From contig CALNXK010000078.1 in assembly GCA_942486035.1 (NCBI GenBank), positions 1,787,501 through 1,851,500 of the forward strand: a DNA stretch of 64,000 bases, given 5' to 3'. The stretch is from Porites lobata. Lineage: Eukaryota; Cnidaria; Anthozoa; Scleractinia; Poritidae. The notes below the pieces were generated by a model, which was given only the letters and a program-made list of their open reading frames with translations, was not told where the DNA came from and ran no database searches. Both the position numbers and the translations under genes were made by a program. This document shows, piece after piece, positions 35,401 through 45,185 of this stretch (within the stretch, counting starts at the first letter, position 1; every line of letters starts with the position of its first letter).

Positions 35401-38400
35401 GAGGTCGAAGCTCAGGGAAGCGAAAAACTGCCTATCAAGCAAAAATGTCAATCTTTGTTTACGTGACTCTGTAGAAAGTATTGCACAGGGTATGAAAATT
35501 CTATAGAAAACAACAGGCGGTTCTAAAGTAAACCCTAACTGTTTTGGTTCTTAAATCAACTCCATTCTTGTTCCTAATGAGTCGAAAGTCTATTTATAAA
35601 AATAGGAATAAGAGGTTCGGATCGCCTAGCAACACACGTCTTCTTGTTTAGCGCTAAAAATCGGATATATAAACAAAACACATACACACATACACAGAGT
35701 GGAGCTGAAAACTCTCTATTTCAATTTTGACTCACCATTACGAAAACGTTTTCTCCGTTCCATCTCGAGGAAACGACCAACTATTGAAGTCTCAGCGCTT
35801 GATGAGCATTCAAGCGAAGTTAGCCAGTTAATTATGCGGGTTAACAAGCCCAAACTTGAATATAAATTAGTTCATCTCTACAGCTAGACCCAAGGGAGCA
35901 CCTTGACTTATTATTGTAAAAACACAAACAATTAATAACTTAACAAGGATCAATTAAAACACGCGAAAAATAAATTTACAAGACACGAGATACAGTTTTA
36001 AAAACTTTATTGACTGGCCAGTGACAAAAAGAGTCGAATACACAGCGATTTGAAAGAGATGGAAATTAATCATCGTCTTCGCCCATGGAGTACTTGTAAG
36101 GTCTAACTCGAAATTTCTTATGCCGAGTTCGTTTCCTCTGTTTGCCATGAGCATTATGATCATCCAAATAATTTACAAATTGAATCCGACGCCTTTTGCG
36201 CTTCGGGCCTTGTGATGGGGTTTCTACTGTGGGAGGAGGGGTCAAGAAAGCGGGATTTAAGGGTAGTGGTGGGGTGGAGCTTTCGTTTTCAGGTTTTTGT
36301 AAGATAGCCGCTTGTGTTAATTTAGGTGTTACGTTGAAGGGGTTAATGGAAGTGGAGAATGCTGCCGTTGCTGTCGAAGAATCTTGTGTGCTTGATGTTA
36401 AGTCTGGAACAGTGCTGATTATTTCTTCCGGTCGTGTTCTTGTATTTAATTGTAGTTTGTCTGACTATTACAGAACTGTTTTCTCCTTTCTATCTCGAGG
36501 AGATGGAAAACTATTGAAGTTTTCTTCCATTTTCACGCGCTGTTAATCAGTTAATTATGCGAGTTCACAAGCCCAAAGTTGAATACAAATTAGCTGTACA
36601 GGAAAAACCTCAGGGGAGCAACTTTGACGTATTATTATAAAACAAATAACTTAACAAGGATCAATTGATTAAACACGCCACTAATAATTGCTAGCAATAA
36701 AATCAGACACGAGATACCGTTTTAAAACAAAAAGAGTCAAATACACAGCGATTTGAAAGAAATCTATTAAAATAGTCAAAGAAAGCAAGCTATCTTTTTT
36801 TTACCTCGTTTCCCTTTTCAATATTTTTTATTCCCTCCTCCACAATTTTATTACTTTCGCTCTTCATTCTTGAATTTCCTCCTCCACAGTTTTAATATTT
36901 CCCTCAATTTTATTGTTTTCCCTCCTCAATGGTATTAATCCCTCCTCCATAATTTTATTTTTTTCCCTCCTTCTAAGGTTTTCCTCCTCCTCCTCCTCCT
37001 CCTCCTCCTCATTTCTATTGTTTTTCCCCCTCCTTCTCCTCCCCATTTGTATTGTTTTCCTCCTCCTCCTCCTCCTTTTCCTCATTTCTATTGTTTTCCT
37101 CCTCCTCCTCATTTCTATTGTTTTCCTCCTCCTCCTCCTCCTCCTCCTCCTTTTCCCCATTTCTACTGTTTTCCTTTAAAAGGCCAAACGGCCAAAATCA
37201 GGGCTATAAGGCAAAACTCAAATGCCAAGGCCTGATTTTGGCCGTTTGGCCTTTTAAAGGAAAACAAAAGAAATGAGGAAAAGGAGGAGGAGGAGGAGGA
37301 GGAGGAGGAAGAAAACAATAGAAATGAGGAGGAGAAGGAGGAGGAGGAGGAAAACAATCAAAGTGAAAAGGCGGAGGAGGAAGGGGAGGAAAACAATAAA
37401 AATGAGGAGCAGGAGGAGGAGGAGGAAAACATTAGAAGGAGGGAAAAAAATAAAATTGTGGAGGAGGGATTAATAGCATTGAGGAGGGAAAACAATAAAA
37501 TTGAGGGAAATATTAAAACTGTGGAGGAGGAAATTCAAGAATGAAGAGCGAAAATAATAAAATCGTGGAGGAGGGAATAAAAAATATTGAGAAGGGAAAC
37601 GAGGTAAAATAAAAAGATAGCTTTCTTTCTTTGACTATTTTAATAGATTTCTTTCAAATCGCTGTGTATTTGACTCTTTTTGTTTTAAAACGGTATCTCG
37701 TGTCTGATTTTATTGCTAGCAGTTATTAGTGGCGTGTTTAATCAATTGATCCTTGTTAAGTTATTTGTTTTGCAATAATACGTCAAGGTTGCTCCCTTGA
37801 GGTTTTTCCTGTACAGCTAATTTGTATTCAACTTTGGGCTTGTGAACTCGCATAATTAACTGATTAACAGCGCGTGAAAATGAAAAGACTTCAATAGTTT
37901 TTCATCTCCTCGAGATAGAAAGGAGAAAACAGTTCTGTAATAGTCAGACAAACTACAATTAAATACAAGAACACGACCGGAAGAAATAATCAGCACTGTT
38001 CCAGACTTAACATCAAGCACACAAGATTCTTCGACAGCAACGGCAGCATTCTCCACTTCCATTAACCCCTTCAACGTAACACCTAAATTAACACAAGCGG
38101 CTATCTTACAAAAAACCTGAAAACGAAAGCTCCAATCCCACCACTAACCTTAAATCCCGGTTTCTGACCTCCTCCCACAGTAGAAACCCCATCACAAGGC
38201 CCGAAGCGCAAAAAGGCGTCGGATTCAATTTGTAAATTATTTGGATGATCATAATGCTCATGGCAAACAGAGGAAACGAACTCGGCATAAGAAATTTTGA
38301 GTTAGACCTTACAAGTACTCCATGGGCGAAGAAGATGATTAATTTCATCTCTTTCAAATCGCTGTGTATTCGACTCTTTTGTCACTGGTCAGTCAACAAA

Positions 38401-41400
38401 GTTTTTAAAACTGTATCTCGTGTCTTGTAAATTTATTTTTTCGCGTGTTTTAATTGATCCTTTTTAAGTTATTAATTGTTTTGACATCATCCTATCTATA
38501 TGACGTGCATGACATCAGCCAACTAAAAATAAACTATGAAATCATCCTATCTTATTGAGATGCATGACATCATCGGCATTAATTTAAAGTATGACATCAT
38601 CCTATCTTAATGAGATGCACGACGTCATCTGCGTTAATTTATACCACTCAAAAAGTTAATTAAATCCACAAAGAAAAGGAGTAACCGGTGCTTCCTCTAC
38701 TACTTCTCTTAGTCGTCACGTATTTTGGATAAAGTCAGAGCTCATCTCTAAATATTTGCGACATCATGTCAAGGTCTGTAAAATACATCCTCGGATAACT
38801 CTTAAAAACGCAGATAAACAAGAGGGAGTAACTATTAACCCGCTTTTCTGTACTACGATAGGAGTATAAGATATTAAGATGGTTGACCGAGATAAACAGT
38901 ATCCATTAATGTATGATCGTATTACTTCTTTAATTGGAAAAAGAGAGATCCGGAACAGCTTTTTCAAGTCTTGGAGGGTGGCGTAGTGAGCGAAAAAAAG
39001 TCATTCTCAGTCACCTAACAAACAGTAGTTACACTTTAATTTACAAAAAACTCTTGCCCAGTTTTACTCTGGACAGAAATATTATGGTTCGTAATGCGAC
39101 CAATATTCCTGCCAGGTCAGTAAAACAGATATTTTGAGAAAGGGAATGTGTTTTAACCGTAAACTACGGTCAAAACACATTTCCTTTCTCAAAATATCTG
39201 TTTACTGAAAGACTGGTCACTATATTGTCTACCTGGTTGTTCAGGCAGAATAAATCAGTTTAACATTTACTAAAATTATCACTCAGACTCAGACGAATGC
39301 CTGAGCGACTCTCACAATTGTAGCGAAAATGCCACCTGTACCAACACCGAAGGGTCCTTCAACTGTAGTTGCAAACCAGGGTACCTTGGAAATGGCCACA
39401 ACTGTTCAGGTTGGTTCTTGAAATGCCTGTCTCGCGTTTATTTTAGTTTTGAGACTTCTGGTTCAGTACAAAAAGGGTTAATGTTCAGTGATGTACTATT
39501 ATAAATTGAAATAAATTATTAGAAATTGTTACTCGCTCTTTTGATAATAATGTCGTTTATTTATTGAGTTATTATTTACTTACTTATTTGAATCTAACAT
39601 CTCAGTCGTCACGACTATTGTGGATAACGTCAGAGCTCATCTCTAAATATTTGCATCAACATGTAAAATACATCCTCGGATAACTCTTAATAACTATTAA
39701 CCTCCTTTTCTGTACTACGATGGGGGTATAAGATACGATGATTGACCGCGATAAACACAATCCATTAATGATCGGCTAATTCTTTAACCCTTTAAGATCT
39801 AAATTAAAATTCTCCTTTGTCGCCCCTATTCATTTACTATAGAAGCAGTGAGGAGAAGTTGACAAAATATCAAGCAAATACATCTTGTGTGATCATGTCG
39901 TTAATTCTCCTTACAGCTCTGTTGTAAACCATCGCTATTGCTAGGAGAAATTTGATGCTGATCACTCTTGAAGGGTTAAATGGAAAAAAAAGAGATTCGA
40001 AACAGCCTTTTTCAAGTCTTAGAAGGTGGCTTAGTGGGTGGATAAATTCTGAAGTCATTCTCAGTCACACAACAAACCAGTTGCACCTCTTCAAACAGCC
40101 CTTGCACAATTTTACTTTGGATAGAAATATTATGGTTTGCAAAACGACTAATAATTACGATTCCTGCCAAGTCAAGCTGTGGATTGATAAATGCAGAAGC
40201 TCTTCTTGGCGGAGACACCACATCAGTTCATATTAAACTATAACCACAGATCACGACATTACTAACACGGGAGAAAATTGTATGCGTAAAATTTGTAATT
40301 ACTAAGACCAGCGCTGAATGACGGGATCATTCGAAATGCAGATGCATGCATGTGCAAGTGTAGCTCTGCCCCAAAAACAATTATACAAAACTGGTAGTGC
40401 TCGAGGTGATGCATGGTTGTGACGCATATCAGCGAATAATCTACTTACTTTGGAAAACACCAGTGGTCTCTTAAAGACACTATTACCGCGATGTCCAATA
40501 GTCTTTGATCTACCCTAAAAAAGAATGGTATTAATCTAGTACCCATCTGTCCCTCAAACCCTTTATTACATCCTTCCGTCCACGGTTATCCCATAAAAAA
40601 ATGTATTCTCATCAGTTTTACCTCGCGTTTGAGCAAAAAGAAAAAAAACAAGAGAAAAGAAGAGATATACCTTAGCAGGACCGTACGCGTACTATTTCGG
40701 AATTTTCACGTGCTTTTGCTGCTACTCTGGCTTGCTATGGAGTTAATGGTCTTTTTTTGTTTGTTTTGACTGGTTTTGTTTTTAATGTTATCTTCCACTT
40801 TCATTCTTTTCATTATCATTCTAATATACATGCATGTAAAGAAAGTCAGATTAGTCATTCATCCAGCTATCCATTCATTCGTCGTCCATTTACTATACCA
40901 CCTATCTACCTTTCTATCTAATCTAAATGCAGGACTTGAGTAAAATGAGGCTGTGGCTAGGAATGCAGATATAAGGATAGATTCACTGACCGTGAAATTT
41001 CCTCATCCAAAATAACCTTTTTATATCATCCATGTGTTTCCATTTTCAGAATTTTTAATAAACTCAACAATATTACATGGAAATCAGTATTATCTCCGTC
41101 ATCTTCACCGTTTTCTTGCTAGCGCTCCTGAGATTGGGGAGGATTCTTCCTGGCTTCTTTGCTACCGTGCTACCTCACATGGTTGGAAAGCCAAGACTTT
41201 CCATGATAGATGCGACGGTAAAAAGAATACTGTGACCATCATACAGAAAGGCCAATATGTCTTTGGAGGATACACTGACATTCCTTGGGGACCTTGGGGT
41301 AAAGATTTTGTTTGATGTTTAAGTACCTTAAAAAGGGCTTAAGTGCCACTGAGTGTTTTACCGACACCTTAAAATATTCCTACAGGTGTCCCTCGTAACC

Positions 41401-44400
41401 GCAAAATGATTTCAATAATAGTACTTGCATTGTAGTTTACAATATAGGCTAATGCTTTAATTATAGAGAGCGAGAAATACTATTTCCTAAATGGTGAATT
41501 ATTTGTCAGAGACATACGCCTCGATACGCCGTTTACACTATACTTAAGCTCTCTACGCTTCACCTGTTCAAAAGACAACATTCTAAGTATAGATTCAACT
41601 TAAATCCATTTTACCAGCTACATTTTATTGGCAAGTTTTTTTTTTTGTCGAAACAGAGCTACATTATTCATAAATCGGTACCCTGTACAAACGCCCAGCC
41701 CAATTCTTAAAGTAAAAAGATCCTGTATTCGAGTGAAGTGGCCCATCTGAGGTTGGATCATGCGTTAAGGTCTCGGTAAAGGAAAACGAGGTGCCCACAG
41801 AAAAAAATTCTAGTCGCGCGAGTATTTTCGCTACAAAGGCAAGTTATATATCAAATTAAAGCTAAAAGACTAAATTACCTTCTAAAAAATTTTATTTTAT
41901 CGAATTTCAAAAGGTGCTTAAGTTTTTTGTTCTCGAACTCAGAGGTATCGAGTTTACTGCTGAAGCTTCAGCCCTTTCGCGTTGTTAAATATTCACTTCC
42001 TTTTTTTTGCATCTGATTGACAGATAAAAGACCTAAAAAAGGGTGTGAGGAAATTTGCATATGTCTCGTATTAGCGGAATTATTGCATTTCAAACTAAAA
42101 AGTCGAATCTCGAGCGCGATTTACGCAAAGAAACTGGCATAAAATGAGTTACAAAGGGAAATCGGAAAATTCCTCACACGCTTTTTGAGTCTATATCATT
42201 ATCCATCATATTTGAAAGTTTCAAAGCGATAGCTTAAAACCTGTCCCGACTGGAGGTCGGAGAATTTTGATTTTTGCGTCTAAAATAGAGTGAGAGAAAA
42301 TCAGCTCTAAAGATTTAGCGCGAGGTCCACGCTTGCCTGGTTAGCTCAGAAGAGGCTCATTTTAGAAGGGTTAAAAAGCACTTGCTGATTTTCTTTTTCT
42401 GCCAAAATAAAATTTAGGACCCACTCATGCCAAAAATCCCAAAAAAACAAAATCGAGCAATGTACTAAAATTTTCATTTACCGAGACCTTAAATAAAGGT
42501 TTCCATTAACATGAAGAGATCAATAGTAATCCTTCCTTCCCTTTGGATAAAATGATATTCCATCGCAAGGTTACGCGATGTGATAAGAAAAGAAATACTA
42601 TCTCCATCATTAAGACAAGCCCACGGGCCTTTGGAGGATACACTGACATTCATTGTGACTGACACGCAGCGAGACAAAGCCAACCATTTCAGAACAGTCG
42701 GGTTGAGCATCGTCTTTTGAATCCTCCTGTGAATCCCTGGATTAAAGCTTTGAGTCATTTGCGTCATTACCTTCGATTTCTGGTTGACCAGTACGAACAA
42801 AATTCAGAACGCGAGCTAATAGTATCTCTTTCCCTCCTCGACCCCTTTTAGCGTTATGCTTTCATCATGTTTGTCATGTGATCGAACAGGGGGTTGTCCT
42901 CGTATGCCGCTATTCACACAATTTTCATATTAGGTGAGGTTCACCTGGCACTCCATTTTGAATGAAAATGTTTTTACATTTAAACCTAATTAATTACTAT
43001 AGAAGGAACACAACATCTCTTAGTTACTTTTGTCTCATAATTATAACGAGACACCCCCGTTTTAAACCGTTGGATACACCCACGTTCTGTTAAGTAGAAA
43101 TACGCTGAATAACCAGGATTGTTTATGACTTTGGTACTTATTATTGCTAATTATTATTTTGATCACAAAAAAAATCATGTTTTGTTCATAGCAAATCATC
43201 CTCACAATGAGTATTATTGTTAGTTAGACAGCTTGGTCACATGAAAATTAGATACCACCCTCCTTCTTCAAAGAAAAACTGATGTTGCCCCCCTCCTTTG
43301 GACTATGAATTTACATGGTGCCCCCCCCTTCCCCTCTTGTTTTACAACCCCTGCTCCTACTAATTATTGTACAGTTCCTTAGTGCTGTGGATCAGTGTAG
43401 TTCACTGACACCTCAACAAGCCAAAACACAAATTTTAAAGAAAAACGTTTAAAGTAATGCCTTGTTACCATGGTAACTGTAAAATGATTTCAATAACAGT
43501 ACTCGTATCGTAGTCTACAGTAGGACAATAGACCTCTTTCATAATAACAGCCCATTTATTTATTCTTTTAATTAATTTGATTTATTTTCTTGTAATTAAT
43601 TGTTCTTTTCTGTTCTATTATTTTATTTTTTTTTTACCTATTTATTTTTATTCTTTCTGGTTCCTCGCCTGTATATTTTTTGAACGAAAAGTAATTGATG
43701 TTATGGTGGCCAACTAGAAAACCGAATGGTTCGCTTGGCCATCATAGTCGAACTTTCATATTATTAATTTAATAAAAATTAATGTTTATAGCGTAAACAG
43801 AAATCTAAAAGGCTCTAACTTTAACACTAGTTGCAATGATGACAGAAAATAATCTGAACTGAAATGAGCCTCCCTGGTCTCGTTTGAAAGTAAGAATTCT
43901 TTTCTAATTCTCACTCATATCAAATAAAATATTTAAAAGCCGCAATTGTGAAAGGGGTTTATGCTAGAAGAGACATCTAAAACAAGATTACTCCAATGGT
44001 AGATTACTGATTTGCACCAAGTGACGTCGACTTTACGCCGTTTACAGACACTACAGCTGCCGCCGCTCTGCATGTTGTCGGTCAACTGCCATATTCCTGG
44101 TTTGTGAAGCTCTTCAATAAACCGATACGTGTTGAAGATTTTCAGACAAAAAAACGCAAGATTTCACGCACTGATTCAGGTCGATTTACGCAACTTTGCC
44201 CGTAAGAAGGAAACAACGTGATAGCAAGGCTAAATAAACCGGAATTAGCCGCTCGGCCTCAAAAGTTATAGATAAACCTTTCAGGTATTTAATTCGTGTA
44301 AGACAAAGTTTTTAGCCCGTCCCCTCAAAACGGCGAAAAAATATATCCGAACTAATCTTATCTAGGTTGACTGGAAAACGTTTATAGCTTTTTTCAGCGC

Positions 44401-45185
44401 TTTCATGGATCAACAGTGCCAAGCATTATTGTATGTAGCAAATGAGATTGTTAAATTGGCGGTTTGACAAGTAAATTCTTATACAGTTTAATTTAAATAC
44501 AGTATCTTTGATTTCTTGACTGAATACAGCTCCACCAGCTTCTGACAGCGTCTACCGACAGAATTTTACGGCCAAAAGCTTTAAATAATATTATAAGTCT
44601 TCCCCCGTTTTGTTTTGTTTTTTAACCATATTTTTTCTATCTATTGGCTGGTTTCGGTTTTTTCGTACTGCTGCCCATTTACGCCTTCGCGAGGTGTTGC
44701 GATAAACGAATTTCTTGTGTTAAAAAAAATTAGATTAACACATAAAAATGACATCCTCGTACAAATAGGCTATTTTACTGGCTTCTGCGAGGAAAATATA
44801 CATGGTAACAAAAATGTTATTTGAAATTTCTATTTTATGCTTTATTTTTGTTTTGTTAGAATCCAGTGGTCGCTATGGCGCTACTTCCGAAGCGTTTATT
44901 TTTTCTCTCAACAATAGTGAAGGGCTGTCACCGTTTTTGAGCAAGGTGAAGCCAGGAAAGGCAGGAAAGGCAATTGACAGGCATTCATATTATGGTCCAA
45001 AGTTTGGTTCGGACCTCGTCATTCATGTTGAAGCAACGAGAAAACACTTCTCAAAAGCAAGCTTGGGCTACTACTACTCTGTTCCAGCTTCAGTGAAGGA
45101 CAAGGGCAGCACAATCCTGAAGGGGCCTGGAGGGAATTTCTCACCTGATGAGGTGGAGGTATTTTATCTTGACCCATCCCCCTAA
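29378..45185 (+). CDS. Gene 2: complete secreted PAN-EGF-TLDc protein (joined exons)
   Basis: Usable exons: 29378-29462, 32921-33168, 33465-33579, 34127-34249, 34459-34581, 39287-39409, 41050-41298, 44860-45185. They sum to 1392 nt, giving 463 residues and a stop, with all phases consistent (1, 0, 1, 1, 1, 1, 1). Domain order: signal peptide (about residues 1-25), PAN/Apple-like domain (about 30-110), one EGF, three calcium-binding EGFs, and a full TLDc domain split over two exons. The product should be secreted or matrix-bound. TLDc proteins are otherwise known as cytosolic V-ATPase partners, so this placement is unusual. An extra EGF exon at 33661-33783 is dead and must be skipped; its neighbours are both phase 1, so skipping keeps the frame. 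A 3.9-kb foldback element sits in the intron between EGF4 and EGF5. Confidence 0.87.
32281..32655. repeat. Inverted repeat, about 85-bp arms
   Basis: Left arm 32281-32361 (cactggcattgttttcaag ... gcatcaaaaagga) matches the reverse complement of 32575-32655 with about a dozen differences, around a 210-bp loop with weaker pairing. It ends about 270 bases before the PAN exon. It could be a MITE; no target duplication was seen. Confidence 0.65.
32741..32830 (+). pseudogene. Remnant of a type-B signal-peptide first exon
   Basis: Context and sequence match the type-B first exon at 55589-55667 and its relative at 57950. Here the ATG is followed at once by TAA, and the 3' half with the donor is lost. 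It would have been an alternative start right upstream of the PAN exon. Confidence 0.6.
32921..33168 (+). CDS. Gene 2 exon 2: PAN/Apple-like domain
   Basis: Acceptor gtttcag, donor GAT|gtaagt; phase 1 in, 0 out; 248 nt. The frame reads LEFPGTFSFISKRLVNHT, then a Cys core FENCKLHCYYEHNCVSVNY and KTCELNN, ending GYLYHGAD. Spacing of the cysteines fits PAN/Apple modules, which bind proteins or sugars in secreted proteins. Confidence 0.82.
33215..33370. repeat. Pyrimidine-rich microsatellites
   Basis: (CTC)n, (ATC)n and a (TTC)n tract of about 19 units (33309-33366) between the PAN and EGF1 exons. They may extend the polypyrimidine supply ahead of the EGF1 acceptor. Confidence 0.9.
33465..33579 (+). 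CDS. Gene 2 exon 3: EGF domain 1
   Basis: 115 nt, phase 0 in, 1 out. Six cysteines in EGF spacing: NACEELVCLNGGTC..., then RCLCPPGFRGKRC. It lacks the D-x-D-E-C calcium motif, unlike the following EGFs. Confidence 0.87.
33661..33783 (+). pseudogene. Gene 2 dead calcium-binding EGF exon (EGF2)
   Basis: Acceptor ttcttag is intact and the frame starts DIDECAQGNHGC, a calcium-binding EGF. Three lesions follow: TAA at 33732-33734 where an aromatic residue belongs; the fourth cysteine changed to Tyr (TAT at 33738-33740); and the donor after Cys-Thr-Gly reads gaatga instead of gtaag-type. The length (123 nt) and symmetric phase 1 equal its neighbours, so loss by skipping is frame-neutral. Confidence 0.85.
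34127..34249 (+). CDS. Gene 2 exon: calcium-binding EGF 3
   Basis: 123 nt, phase 1 both ends. DIDEC start, six cysteines, CHNTQGSFICSC matches the C-x-[DN]-x4-[FY]-x-C-x-C hydroxylation consensus. Confidence 0.9.
34459..34581 (+). CDS. Gene 2 exon: calcium-binding EGF 4
   Basis: 123 nt, phase 1 both ends. DADEC start, CTNTEGSFNCSC consensus, closing CKPGYIGNGHNC. Nearly identical to EGF5 at 39287, a recent tandem exon duplication. Confidence 0.92.
34850..35035. repeat. Subterminal tandem repeats of the foldback element (left)
   Basis: Three units of about 58-62 bp share gatg(a)cgtcatgcatctca and agataggatgat(g)tcatag motifs. Mirror copies lie at 38483-38640. Such subterminal repeats are often transposase-binding sites; that role here is inference. 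Confidence 0.75.
36069..36456 (-). CDS. Open frame of the foldback element, basic C-terminal protein fragment
   Basis: On the minus strand a frame of about 128 codons is open from a stop near 36457-36465 down to TAA at 36069. It begins SDKLQLNTRTRPEE, has a Ser/Thr/Pro-rich middle, then PKRKRRRIQFVNYLDDHN, HGKQRKRTRHKKFRVRPYKY and the acidic end GEDDD. It has no ATG near the start, so it may be a last exon. The mirror copy in the right arm (about 37940-38340, plus) has single-base A insertions (near 38115 and 38212) that break it. The KRKRRR stretch looks like a nuclear signal. No known family was recognised. Confidence 0.5.
36820..37175. repeat. Polypyrimidine (TCC)n tract, left arm
   Basis: About 350 bases rich in TCC/CTC units, interrupted by 'atttctattgtttt' spacers. 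It is the inverted partner of the purine tract 37255-37600. The arginine- or serine-rich frames in it are repeat artefacts. Confidence 0.9.
37255..37600. repeat. Polypurine (GGA)n tract, right arm
   Basis: About 345 bases of GAG/GGA units with 'aaaacaatagaaatga' spacers, complementary to the left tract across the centre at 37215. Confidence 0.9.
38713..39286 (+). other. Rest of the EGF4 intron
   Basis: Continues the intron interrupted by the foldback element; it matches 203-560 and 39603-40130. It includes a perfect-looking foldback at 39119-39207. Its last 130 bases match the intron ahead of EGF4 (34335-34458). Confidence 0.6.
39119..39207. repeat. Foldback of about 40-bp arms, 9-nt loop
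   Basis: Arms 39119-39158 and 39168-39207 (agtaaaacagatattttgag...) pair with two or three mismatches. The left arm is the ancestral orientation, because a single version (gagaaaggaaaatatg..) is found at 34340-34372. The right arm is thus an inverted local copy, as made by template switching. Confidence 0.75.
39287..39409 (+). CDS. Gene 2 exon: calcium-binding EGF 5
   Basis: 123 nt, phase 1 both ends. DSDECLSDSHNC start, CTNTEGSFNCSC, closing CKPGYLGNGHNC. It differs from EGF4 at only a few residues. Confidence 0.92.
39410..41049 (+). other. Gene 2 intron between EGF5 and TLDc
   Basis: Matches gene 1 intron 12-1053 over most of its length, with about 600 bp extra. No exon was recognised. 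Confidence 0.55.
41050..41298 (+). CDS. Gene 2: TLDc domain, N-terminal exon
   Basis: 249 nt, phase 1 both ends. Reads STILHGNQYYLRHLHRFLAS, SSWLLCYRATSHGW, RCDGKKNTVTIIQKG, FGGYTDIPWGPW. Relative to gene 1, the exon end carries an extra ggacct-type hexamer and adds two residues, made by a short tandem repeat of ccttgggg. Confidence 0.88.
41299..44859 (+). other. Gene 2 intron inside the TLDc domain
   Basis: Matches gene 1's intron without its insertions. The segment about 42650-42980 is inverted relative to 1880-2200. An unexplained minus-free frame of 64 codons (44011-44205, plus, no ATG) contains HVVGQLPYSWFVKLFNKP; its origin is unknown. Confidence 0.5.
44860..45185 (+). CDS. Gene 2: TLDc domain, C-terminal exon and stop
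   Basis: Acceptor gttag at 44855-44859; TAA at 45183-45185. Reads AFIFSLNNSEGLSPFLSK, YYGPKFGSDLVIH, GYYYSVPASVKDKG, FSPDEVEVFYLDPSP. This completes the TLDc domain and the protein. Confidence 0.9.

Larger units (their letters stand above)
34778..38704. mobile_element. 3.9-kb foldback transposon in gene 2 intron
   Basis: Ends AGTAGTAGAGGAGGCACCGG and its inverse at the right with one mismatch. A 6-bp duplication TCTCTT (34772-34777, 38705-38710; 8 bp if AG is included) flanks it. Uninterrupted sites exist in the paralogous introns at about 193-210 and 39596-39612. Outer arms (34778-35040 and 38483-38704) carry three tandem units of about 60 bp with tgacgtca-like motifs. Inner arms (about 35925-37200 and 37229-38480, about 1.27 kb) are inverted copies. 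The left side has about 880 bp more (35041-35924), part of it (35699-35990) a divergent tandem copy of 36450-36750. Centre near 37215. No transposase was recognised, so the superfamily is open. Confidence 0.85.

Noticed and set aside
36864..37473. Arginine-, serine- or proline-rich open frames over the polypurine/polypyrimidine tracts
   Set aside because: They are translations of (GGA)n/(TCC)n repeats in several frames, with no sign of coding constraint.
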